A stretch of DNA of 5,648 nt from the NCBI GenBank assembly GCA_007136565.1, contig SLGS01000188.1, forward strand, positions 1 through 5,648, in the 5' to 3' direction. Within the stretch, counting starts at the first letter, position 1. The number at the start of each line of letters is the position of its first letter. This document shows, piece after piece, positions 1-5,616 of this stretch. The stretch comes from Clostridia bacterium (GTDB taxonomy: Bacteria; Bacillota; Sulfobacillia; SLMV01). The translations under genes were made by a program, and so were the position numbers. The notes under the pieces were generated by a model. That model made no database searches and was not told the DNA's origin. It saw nothing but the letters and a program-made list of their open reading frames with translations.

Positions 1-213
1 CCCCTCTGTGCGATCATTGCCCAAGGTTACACCTTCCAGTTTAACAAAGGTGGGCCTGCAAACCGAGTTTCCCTCGGGGGGGGAGAGGCTCGAAAGTTAT
101 CCGCGGGGTGAAACCACCCCGCCGGAATCACCGGGAGGGCGACCGAAACCCGGCGAAAAATCCCTTGCAACTCCCCTATCCCCATCTTTCACCTTTCCCA
201 ATTCAAAAGGACC

Positions 214-235
214 AATATCTCATACGATAGATATT
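214..235. promoter_or_regulatory. AT-rich inverted repeat, possible operator upstream of fliL
   Basis: AATATCT (214-220) and AGATATT (229-235) are exact reverse complements separated by 8 bases. They sit in an AT-rich island between GC-rich flanks about 100 bases before the fliL start. The spacer contains TACGAT (223-228), a 4-of-6 match to a sigma-70 -10 box, but there is no convincing -35 at the right distance. The symmetry suits a dimeric repressor site or a short RNA hairpin. Which of these applies, if either, is inference. Confidence 0.3.
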
Positions 236-239
236 TGTA

Positions 240-317
240 GGACCGGGATCATCGCAGCTATGCTCCCGAGGCAAGATCGTTTCTCGCCCTCGGGGAAGCG
301 GTCCCAGTCCGAGGGCG
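240..317 (+). promoter_or_regulatory. Candidate alternative-pairing leader of fliL
   Basis: Three segments compete for one partner. Segment A CCCGAGG (265-271) can pair with B CCTCGGG (288-294) as a 7-bp stem. Segment B extended to 285-293 (CGCCCTCGG) can instead pair with C CCGAGGGCG (309-317) as a 9-bp stem. An outer arm GGACCG (240-245) with CGGTCC (299-304) can close over the A-B form. Segment C runs into the purine-rich GGGCGGAAG (313-321), the nearest ribosome-binding-like sequence to the GTG at 336. The B-C form would therefore mask it. The pairing is visible in the sequence; regulatory use is inference, and GC-rich DNA yields some such matches by chance. Confidence 0.25.
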
Positions 318-335
318 GAAGACACACCATGCATC

Positions 336-833
336 GTGGGGGGCTTCGTCGTGAATAGACAGCGGAAGAACGAGGATCGGATTGCGCAGGCGGGCATCAT
401 GGGTACCCTGGGTACGGGGATGCTGATAATCGCCATCCTGGCCTTCGGTGTCACGGGCGGCATTCTCCTGCACACCCATTGGCCCTTCGGGGATGGGCCC
501 GCGGACGCGCCCGACGCCGGCGATTACGGCCTGATCGTGGAACTCGGTGAACTCGTCACCAATATCGCCACCGAGGTCCCCGGTAGGGACAGATACGTTC
601 ACCTGGAAATCGACCTACTGGTCGAGGGCGATGCGACGCGCGATGCGCTCTCAGTCTACAGCAGCCCGATAAGGCGAGAAATCCTCTCCATAGTCCGCGG
701 TACCAAAGTTTCCCAGGTCGAAGGTCGCGACGGGCTCGACCGACTCGCCGAGGAAATCGCGGACAGCATAAACGACATCATCGACCCCCTCGAGGTGGAT
801 GATGTCTTCTTCACAGAGTTCCTGATCCAATAG
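336..833 (+). CDS. fliL: FliL-like flagellar basal-body-associated protein
   Basis: FliL is a single-pass inner-membrane protein that rings the stator around the flagellar motor and supports torque or stator stability. The 165-residue product has a short charged cytoplasmic N-terminus, one membrane segment at about residues 23-45, a polar Asp/Pro/Gly linker (about 50-63), and then a periplasmic FliL domain. The family signature is plain: LGELVTNIA (70-78), RYVHLEIDL (86-94), PIRREILSIVRGTKVSQVEG (111-130), the I-x-D-x-I-N-D-I-I helix and the closing VFFTEFLIQ, where family members normally end. The TAG stop is therefore at the right place. The start is uncertain. GTG 336 has only a weak purine stretch (313-321) too far upstream. 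GTG 351 has GGGGGG (338-343) seven bases before it and would remove five residues. Upstream gene context is unseen, and the next gene converges on it, so it is the last gene of any flagellar operon. Confidence 0.88.
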   Translation: MGGFVVNRQRKNEDRIAQAGIMGTLGTGMLIIAILAFGVTGGILLHTHWPFGDGPADAPDAGDYGLIVELGELVTNIATEVPGRDRYVHLEIDLLVEGDATRDALSVYSSPIRREILSIVRGTKVSQVEGRDGLDRLAEEIADSINDIIDPLEVDDVFFTEFLIQ

Positions 834-842
834 ATAGGTTGC

Positions 843-868
843 GGGGATGAGGGAAGCCCCCCATCCCC
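843..868. terminator. Possible bidirectional terminator hairpin between convergent genes
   Basis: GGGGATG (843-849) pairs with CATCCCC (862-868). Inside it GGG 851-853 can pair with CCC 857-859 around an AAG loop. The hairpin fits entirely in the 41-base gap between the fliL stop and the leftward creatininase stop, where a shared terminator is expected. Neither strand has a T-run after the stem, so intrinsic termination is not assured. A 10-base CCCCCGGGGG palindrome at 865-874 overlaps it. Confidence 0.35.
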
Positions 869-874
869 CGGGGG

Positions 875-1690
875 TCAACCCCGAGCGAAGATGTCGGGAT
901 CGACTTTGCGCATGGATGGCAATAGATCGCATATGAATTCTGAGACTACGTTATATATGGTCTCCCCGACCTCCGCGGATGCACGAGACGGCGGAATGGA
1001 CGTATCCCCACCCGGGCTCAGATTGGGTTCGGGCATATCTCCGGATTCCGAGAAATCCCGGGTCCGAAGTCGAACGTGCAAGGGTACGCCTCTGTACTCG
1101 AAGGTGTGGGGATCGACCAGGACGAGTTCTTCGGGACCGAGTCCCTTGCTCTCGGGCATGGCGGCGATGTCCATGTCCACGAGCTCGGGGTCATACCCCA
1201 GCATCAGCGAGGTCTCGATCCACTCCCCGTGACCCGCGGGGCTGTACTCGGGCCGCAGCCTCGAAATTACGTCCCACCAAAGCACCGTGGCGGCGAATAC
1301 CCCCTGGTTCCTCAATCGATAACAGAGGTTGTCGAGGGCACCCATGTTTCCGCCGTGGGCGTTTACGAATAGGATGTGCCTGGCCCCGTGGCGCACGTAA
1401 TGGGAGACTATCTCCTCGAGGTAGGCAAAGAGTGTTTCGACGCTATTGGTGGACACGGTACCGGCAAAATCGGAGTGATACTCGGCGTATCCGAAGGGAA
1501 TGGTGGGCGCAACGACGCACTCGTCGGACTTCTCGGAGATCATATCGGCCAACCTGTCCGCGACGAAGAAATCGGTCCCCAGCGGTAGATGCGGCCCGTG
1601 CTGCTCTATGCTACCGATGGGCACTACGACTACCTTGCCGCTACCGAGTTCTTCTTGAGCCCTGGGCCAACTAAGGTTTTGTAACTTCAC
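875..1690 (-). CDS. Creatininase-family metal-dependent amidohydrolase
   Basis: The 271-residue product belongs to the creatininase family (creatinine amidohydrolase, the mycofactocin peptidase MftE, FAPy-type deformylases). These are usually oligomeric cytoplasmic Zn/Mn enzymes that hydrolyse cyclic or linear amide bonds. Family signatures are clear: PIGSIEQHGPHLPLGTD (24-40) carries E29, H31 and D40 with the same spacing as creatininase metal ligands. VNAHGGN (109-115) supplies H112, and AGHGEWIETS (152-161) supplies E156. The exact substrate cannot be read from these shared motifs. I start it at GTG 1690 because GGGGAGG lies 6 bases upstream (1697-1703) and the family N-terminus begins there. 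An in-frame ATG at 1741 with AAGGA would add 17 basic residues with no family counterpart. It follows the symporter gene by 112 bases on the same strand, so co-transcription is likely. The gap is short and has no clear terminator. Confidence 0.9.
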   Translation of the reverse strand: MKLQNLSWPRAQEELGSGKVVVVPIGSIEQHGPHLPLGTDFFVADRLADMISEKSDECVVAPTIPFGYAEYHSDFAGTVSTNSVETLFAYLEEIVSHYVRHGARHILFVNAHGGNMGALDNLCYRLRNQGVFAATVLWWDVISRLRPEYSPAGHGEWIETSLMLGYDPELVDMDIAAMPESKGLGPEELVLVDPHTFEYRGVPLHVRLRTRDFSESGDMPEPNLSPGGDTSIPPSRASAEVGETIYNVVSEFICDLLPSMRKVDPDIFARG

Positions 1691-1696
1691 TGTATT

Positions 1697-1703
1697 CCTC
1701 CCC
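1697..1703 (-). promoter_or_regulatory. Ribosome binding site deciding the creatininase GTG start
   Basis: Read on the minus strand, GGGGAGG stands 6 bases before GTG 1690. It is a near-complete anti-Shine-Dalgarno match. It favours this GTG over the in-frame ATG at 1741. Confidence 0.7.
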
Positions 1704-1802
1704 TGTCGATGATGATGAAGCGCTAAACGGATCCTTCCCATGGGGATTCCTTCGCTCCTCGGCCCGGGAAACCTCCGAAACCGATGTCCGCGGGAGCCAA
1801 GA

Positions 1803-3122
1803 TCACGCGAGCCAGGTGATGAGGAGGACACCCAGTACCGCCAGGGGTAAGTAACGACCCACGGTAATGACGAAGTACCCGAGGGAGCGATTCTTCATCC
1901 CTATCATCGAAACCAGGCGGCCCCGAGGGATCAACCAGGAAATGGCGGCCCCGGTGACGAGTCCCGCCGTTACGAGGATCTGGGTGGCCGCGAACATGTC
2001 CATCACGTCCAGGAAAGGCCGACCGGCCACGGACAGCTGCATGCTCGTAAAACTCAGGGCCGAGGGAGTCCCGAGCACCAGCAAAACGGCGGTGGTTATG
2101 TAAACCGCCTTCCTATATGGCACCGACAGTTCCTCCTGTATCGAAGCGGTGATGACCTTGAACCCTCCGACGCACGAACTGAGCGCGGCGGCAAAGAACA
2201 TGACGAAAAACAGGGGAGCGATCAGGAAACCTATACCCATGGCATCGAAGGCCGTCGGTAGAGTGTTGAAGGCCAGTTCGCTTCCCGCGCCCGGGTCTAG
2301 ACCGAAGGTGAAGACTATGGGGAACACCATGAATCCCGCGAGAAGGGCCATCGTCGTCTCGATCCCAGCGATGACCAAAGAAGAGCGCCCCACGGGCACA
2401 CCGGGGCCGAGGGAACTGCCGTAGGTAATCAAGTAGCCCGATCCGACGGCTAGGGAATAGAAAGCCTGGCCCACGGCGAAAAGCCAGAGGCCGGGATCAC
2501 TCATGAGTTGGAAATCCGGACTGAAGAGAAAGCTGATGGCCTCCGCCCGACCGGGGAGTGTGAACCCATAGATGGCCAGGCCGACCACGGTGAGGACCAA
2601 CATCGGCATCATGAGCCGGGCAAACTATTCTATCCCGGCCACTCCCTTGACCACGATCCACCCGGAGAGCAGGGTCGTCACCAGAAAGAACCAAAGGGAA
2701 TTATACCCGTCGGTAAACTGGTCGAAGGGCAGGATGCTCCCGGTGAAGCTGGAGAACGCATAGCCCAGCGTCCAACCGGTTATGACCAGGTAGTAGCTTA
2801 TGATTATGGTAGTCAGCCCGACGACGACCCAACCGAACCAGGACGCCCGGGGATGAAGGTATCGAAACATTTCCACCGTGTTGCCTCGGCTCTGTCTCCC
2901 GAGGGTAAACTCTAGGATCATGATGGGAATGCCAATAATGACGACTGAAATCGCGTAAGCGAGGATGAAGGCCGCACCGCCGTTCTCCCCGGCCATATAG
3001 GGAAACCGCCAGAGGTTACCGAGACCCACCGCCGCGGCGGCTGCCGATAAGATGAAAGCCTTCTCCGAAGACCACAATGCCCTTTTTGGCGATTCGTCTA
3101 TGCGAGTTCCCTCTTCGAGCAA
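1803..3122 (-). pseudogene. Neurotransmitter:sodium symporter (SNF/SLC6), interrupted by one in-frame TAG
   Basis: This would encode a 439-position, roughly 11-helix Na+-coupled symporter of the bacterial LeuT/MhsT class, which imports amino acids or related small molecules. MhsT-type members are about 450 residues, so the length is complete. Visible hallmarks are the unwound TM1 Na+/substrate motif VGLGNLWRFPYMAGENGG (32-49), VIIGIPIMILEFTLGRQ (61-77), the TM6 core FYSLAVGSGYLITYGSS (221-237), and the TM8 Na+-site region AAALSS (311-316). Codon 166 is TAG (2627-2625), inside GIE-x-FARLMMP, where family members usually carry Lys in GIEKxxK-type sequences. Reading frame and homology continue unchanged on both sides. 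The fragments are 165 residues (3122-2625) and, from ATG 2612, 269 residues. That ATG has no Shine-Dalgarno site, so independent translation of the second half is doubtful. Start chosen: TTG 3122, six bases after AGGAGG. The upstream open frame to 3269 looks non-coding. It is a nonsense-mutated gene or a readthrough gene. Confidence 0.8.
2625..2627 (-). other. In-frame TAG (amber) codon within the symporter gene
   Basis: The plus strand reads CTA here, giving TAG as codon 166 between GIE and FARLMM. One base change from AAG (Lys), the residue I expect from the family, would create it. No length change accompanies it. The fliL gene in the same window uses TAG as a properly placed terminal stop, so TAG is not simply reassigned to sense throughout. 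Confidence 0.95.
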
Positions 3123-3128
3123 GCCGAT

Positions 3129-3134
3129 CCTCCT
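3129..3134 (-). promoter_or_regulatory. Ribosome binding site deciding the symporter TTG start
   Basis: On the minus strand AGGAGG is followed by ATCGGC and then TTG 3122. This ideal spacing picks the TTG as start and removes 49 upstream residues that lack any symporter-family character. Confidence 0.75.
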
Positions 3135-3174
3135 AACGTTGGGCGCGAACGATTCCGATCCTTGCGCTGGGGAT

Positions 3175-3204
3175 TTAATACCATTTACCCCCGCTCCCTG
3201 GCAA
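3175..3204 (-). promoter_or_regulatory. Sigma-70-like promoter for the symporter/creatininase operon
   Basis: On the minus strand TTGCCA (3204-3199, 5 of 6 to TTGACA) is followed after 18 bases by TATTAA (3180-3175, 4 of 6 to TATAAT). Transcription would begin near 3168, leaving a leader of about 45 bases containing the AGGAGG site. The position in the divergent gap is as expected. Confidence 0.5.
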
Positions 3205-3216
3205 CCTCTCGGGGTA

Positions 3217-3287
3217 GGATATCGACTGGATATGGAGAAATCTCCCCTGGAGTCGAAAGCGATATCCATCCACCCGGGGGTGGGTGG
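3217..3287. promoter_or_regulatory. Inverted-repeat cluster in the divergent intergenic region
   Basis: GGATATCG (3217-3224) and CGATATCC (3260-3267) are exact reverse complements. ACT/AGT just inside (3225-3227 with 3251-3253) extends the pairing past a bulge. Between them lies GGAG/CTCC (3234-3237 with 3242-3245). Next to it, CCACCC (3270-3275) pairs with GGGTGG (3282-3287). The cluster lies upstream of the symporter -35 and inside the probable leader of the rightward permease. It could hold operators for one or both genes or fold as a leader RNA. I found no good -10/-35 pair for the rightward gene. Confidence 0.35.
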
Positions 3288-3312
3288 CGCAAGCCCCAGC
3301 GCTTAATTGAAG

Positions 3313-3319
3313 AGAGGTG
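3313..3319 (+). promoter_or_regulatory. Shine-Dalgarno site pointing to an ATT start for the permease
   Basis: AGAGGTG is a strong anti-Shine-Dalgarno match, yet the first ATG/GTG of the permease frame lies more than 30 bases away (3354/3357). Seven bases after the site is an in-frame ATT (3327-3329), with the frame open from a TAG at 3321-3323. Confidence 0.5.
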
Positions 3320-3353
3320 TTAGGATATTACCGACTCCATCGCACAATTCTCC

Positions 3354-5111
3354 GTGATGGCAATCCTCGCGGCCATGCTTATCTTGTTCGCCAGTTCGAG
3401 GGTCCGATACGATCTGGTGGCCCTAATGGGATTGATGACCGTGACCCTCATGGGCGCCGTTTCCCCGGGAGACGCTTTCTCGGGATTCGGACACCCCGCG
3501 GTCATCACCGTGGCAGCGGTATTGGTAATCAGCCGCGGTCTTTTGAACTCGGGATTGGTGGATGCCTTGGTCGCCATGGTCTCCCGGGTCGGCGACAACC
3601 TGTTGGTCCAGATCGCTGTCCTCACTTCGCTGGTTGCCGTCTGCTCCGCATTCATCAACAACGTCGGCGCCTTGGCACTCTTCATGCCCGTTGCGCTCAA
3701 GATAGCCTCGCGCTCGGGAAATCCGGCTTCGGCCCTGCTGATGCCACTGGCCTTCGGGTCGCTCCTGGGTGGATTGACCACCCTGATCGGTACGCCACCG
3801 AATATAATTATTGCCAATTTCCGTGCGGAAGCCGGATCCGAAGCGTTCCGCATGTTCGAATTCACTCCCGTCGGGATCCTGATAGCGCTGGCGGGATTGG
3901 CCTTTGTAATCCTAATAGGGTGGAGATTGGTCCCTATGCGCAAAGGCACCAGGTCGGTCGAAGATCTATACGATATCGGCGAATATCTCACGGAACTGAG
4001 GGTTACCGAGGATTCGAGCGTTGTGGGTAAGACCCTGCGGAGCATCGACGACGGTGACCGCGATATTTCCGTCGTCGCGATTGTGAGGGGCGACAGGAGG
4101 TTGCCGGCACCATCCCGCAGACGAATCCTGCGAGAAGATGACGTACTCATAGTGCGTGCCGATACGGACAATCTCAAGCACCTCACCGATGATCTCGGGA
4201 TGGAGATGGGCGAGGACTCGAAACTCGCCGAGGATGCCGTGCAATCCGAGGACCTGGTCTTGATGGAAGTCGTAATTTCCCCCGGATCCCGGGCCGAGGA
4301 AAGAACCGCGACGGATCTTAACCTCAGGCGGCGTTACGGGGTCAATCTCCTCGGGGTATCCCGTCAGGGTAGTAGCCTCCGCGGTAGACTCGGGAATATT
4401 CGACTCAAGGCTGGAGACGTTCTCTTGCTTCAGGGCGGTGAGGATCCGATGGCGGACATACTGCCCGAAATGGGTTTCTTGCCGCTGGCGGAGCGTGGAC
4501 TGAAGCTGGGCACGCCGAGGAGGTTGATAGTATCCGGTGGAGTCTTCATCGTAGCACTGGTCGCGGCGGCTCTCGGCTTGATGGCCGCCCAGGTGGCCCT
4601 CGTAACCGCCGCCTTGGTCATGGTCTTGATAGGCTTGATTTCGCCCAGGGAGATCTATGAGAGCATCGACTGGTCCATCATCGTTCTCCTGGGAGCCATG
4701 ATCCCCGTCAGCGGCGCCCTGGAAAGCACCGGAGGAGCCCAGCTCATCGCCGATGGCCTGCTGCGTTTGTCCGCCAACGCGCAACCGTGGATGACCGTGA
4801 CGATCGTCCTCGTGGGCACCATGTTCCTTTCCGACCTGGTGAACAACGCCGCCGCTACGGTTCTCGTGGCCCCCATAGCGCTGAGGGTCGCTTCGGGAAT
4901 AGGCGCCTCTCCCGATCCCCTTCTCATGGCGGTGGCAATAGGTGCTTCCTGCGCCTTCCTAACGCCCATCGGGCACCAATCCAACACACTAGTTATGGGC
5001 CCAGGAGGATATCATTTCGGTGACTACTGGCGCATGGGATTGCCCCTGGAAGTGATCATAGTCCTGGTCGGTGTACCGGCACTACTTTGGATATGGCCGC
5101 TGGGCCTTTAA
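3354..5111 (+). CDS. SLC13/DASS-family permease with two TrkA-C (RCK_C) domains
   Basis: The 585-residue inner-membrane protein belongs to the divalent anion/Na+ symporter-like permeases (SLC13 and the wider ion-transporter superfamily). Such proteins take up sulfate, dicarboxylates or similar anions; the substrate here cannot be read. The N-terminal membrane half (about 1-195) holds RYDLVALMG, FSGFGHPAVITVAAVLVIS, the re-entrant SAFINNVGALALFMPVAL (98-115) and PLAFGSLLGGLTTLIGTPPN (131-150). A cytoplasmic insert follows, with two TrkA-C domains (about 203-285 and 297-375), a regulatory ligand-binding fold. The C-terminal membrane half (about 388-585) repeats the architecture: DLVNNAAATVLVAPIAL (494-510), then LTPIGHQSNTLVMGPGGY (536-553). 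The listed GTG (ATG follows at 3357) has no ribosome site. ATT 3327, seven bases after AGAGGTG, would add nine residues and give an N-terminus closer in length to related permeases. The gene is divergent from the symporter, and the YtxH gene follows after 121 bases. Confidence 0.9.
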   Translation: MMAILAAMLILFASSRVRYDLVALMGLMTVTLMGAVSPGDAFSGFGHPAVITVAAVLVISRGLLNSGLVDALVAMVSRVGDNLLVQIAVLTSLVAVCSAFINNVGALALFMPVALKIASRSGNPASALLMPLAFGSLLGGLTTLIGTPPNIIIANFRAEAGSEAFRMFEFTPVGILIALAGLAFVILIGWRLVPMRKGTRSVEDLYDIGEYLTELRVTEDSSVVGKTLRSIDDGDRDISVVAIVRGDRRLPAPSRRRILREDDVLIVRADTDNLKHLTDDLGMEMGEDSKLAEDAVQSEDLVLMEVVISPGSRAEERTATDLNLRRRYGVNLLGVSRQGSSLRGRLGNIRLKAGDVLLLQGGEDPMADILPEMGFLPLAERGLKLGTPRRLIVSGGVFIVALVAAALGLMAAQVALVTAALVMVLIGLISPREIYESIDWSIIVLLGAMIPVSGALESTGGAQLIADGLLRLSANAQPWMTVTIVLVGTMFLSDLVNNAAATVLVAPIALRVASGIGASPDPLLMAVAIGASCAFLTPIGHQSNTLVMGPGGYHFGDYWRMGLPLEVIIVLVGVPALLWIWPLGL

Positions 5112-5112
5112 T

Positions 5113-5146
5113 ACGCCCCGGTCCCCTAGAAGGCCCGGGATGGCGT
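5113..5146 (+). terminator. Weak hairpin just after the permease stop
   Basis: ACGCC (5113-5117) pairs with GGCGT (5142-5146). CCGG 5118-5121 can continue the stem with CCGG 5135-5138 past a GAT bulge. It begins two bases after the TAA. There is no T-run downstream, so this is a candidate terminator or a 3'-end stabilising stem only. Confidence 0.25.
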
Positions 5147-5179
5147 GATTCCCAATATTGAGACCTCAAGGATTCCGCT

Positions 5180-5213
5180 TTGACTTTCTGTGACCGATCT
5201 CTTTCGATATGAT
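5180..5213 (+). promoter_or_regulatory. Possible promoter for the YtxH gene
   Basis: TTGACT (5180-5185) is a 5-of-6 -35 match. TATGAT (5208-5213) is a 5-of-6 -10 match, but the spacing is 22 bases. At the usual 17 bases the hexamer is TTCGAT (5203-5208), only 3 of 6. Either choice gives a very short leader, with transcription starting close to the AGGAGGTG site. An atypical or regulated promoter is possible. Confidence 0.35.
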
Positions 5214-5232
5214 CTATACAGGAGGTGCTACG

Positions 5233-5559
5233 ATGAAAGATGGATCCGGTAACTTCATTCTCGGTGTCTTCCTCGGAGCCCTGGTGGGCACAGCCGCCGG
5301 TATGCTGGTGGCCCCCCAAAAGGGCGAAGAGACCCGAGAGCAGATCAAGCAAAAGACCAGGGAAATGCATGACGAGATGCAGGCGGAAGCGGATAATCTC
5401 AAGGAAGAGTTTACTTCGGAGCTAAAGCGCCGCGCCGGGGAAGCCCTAAACTGGAGTACGCAGATGGTGGGAAAAATGGATCATAAGATCCAGGAGGTAG
5501 AGGGCCGGTTGTCGCAGATGCAAGAGAAACTCGATGAATCCGGTGAAGCAGAAGCCTAA
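5233..5559 (+). CDS. YtxH-domain small membrane protein
   Basis: The 108-residue product has the YtxH pattern: a Gly-rich hydrophobic segment (residues 7-27, GNFILGVFLGALVGTAAGML), immediately followed by the conserved AP-x-K-GEETRE turn (27-35), then a long, highly charged, probably coiled-coil helix (about 33-103). The N-terminus is short, so it is likely anchored in the membrane with the helical tail in the cytoplasm. YtxH-domain proteins are common and often stress-associated (YtxH of Bacillus subtilis is a general-stress gene), but no biochemical activity is established. Start: ATG 5233, five bases after AGGAGGTG (5220-5227). An in-frame ATG at 5209 lies upstream of that site and is rejected. 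It has its own candidate promoter and a strong downstream palindrome, so it is probably a single-gene unit rather than part of the permease operon. Confidence 0.88.
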   Translation: MKDGSGNFILGVFLGALVGTAAGMLVAPQKGEETREQIKQKTREMHDEMQAEADNLKEEFTSELKRRAGEALNWSTQMVGKMDHKIQEVEGRLSQMQEKLDESGEAEA

Positions 5560-5616
5560 CACCCAAGCCTCCCAAAGCCTCGGATCGCAACCCAAGTGAA
5601 CCCGCGACACTGGACC

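Larger units (their letters stand above)
1..335. other. Gene-free, inverted-repeat-rich region upstream of fliL
   Basis: I can support no complete gene here. One rightward frame is open from base 1 to a TGA at 109-111 (36 codons). It could be the tail of an upstream gene, but its translation matches nothing I recognise. The rest is dense in inverted repeats: 63-67 with 73-77, an 8-bp stem 103-110 with 115-122 around a 4-base AAAC loop, CGCCGG 120-125 with CCGGCG 150-155, an AT-rich dyad at 214-235, and a nested set at 240-317. An uninterrupted run of eight G lies at 76-83. I could not match the 40-160 segment to any riboswitch or housekeeping RNA consensus I know. If the upstream frame is real, the 103-122 stem overlaps its stop codon. 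Confidence 0.4.

Noticed and set aside
40..160. Resemblance of GCAAACC and GGTGAAACC to c-di-GMP-I, cobalamin, glycine or FMN riboswitches or RNase P RNA
   Set aside because: The other invariant blocks of each of these classes are missing in the expected order on both strands.
8..358. 116-codon rightward open frame across the left intergenic region
   Set aside because: Its translation is Pro/Gly/Arg/Ser-rich with no recognisable domain or ribosome site, and it overlaps the fliL start in another frame. It looks like a GC-rich chance frame.
979..1674. 231-codon plus-strand open frame opposite the creatininase gene
   Set aside because: The translation is an Arg/Ser/Pro-rich shadow of a gene with clear family motifs on the other strand.
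1691..1741. Upstream ATG (1741) as the creatininase start
   Set aside because: It has an AAGGA site but adds a 17-residue basic stretch absent from the family. GTG 1690 has the stronger GGGGAGG site and the right N-terminus.
3123..3269. N-terminal extension of the symporter to ATG 3269
   Set aside because: The 49 extra residues are Gly/Pro/Ser-rich and run across the -10/-35 promoter. AGGAGG with TTG 3122 gives the normal short cytoplasmic N-terminus.
3645..3700. First re-entrant motif of the permease reads NNVGALA instead of the textbook S-N-T
   Set aside because: From memory, this variant is common in the TrkA-C-containing bacterial subgroup, so I do not treat it as a defect.
3320..4784. 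Long minus-strand open frames (3320-4186 and 3966-4784) opposite the permease
   Set aside because: They are antisense shadows of the SLC13-type gene, without domain character or ribosome sites.
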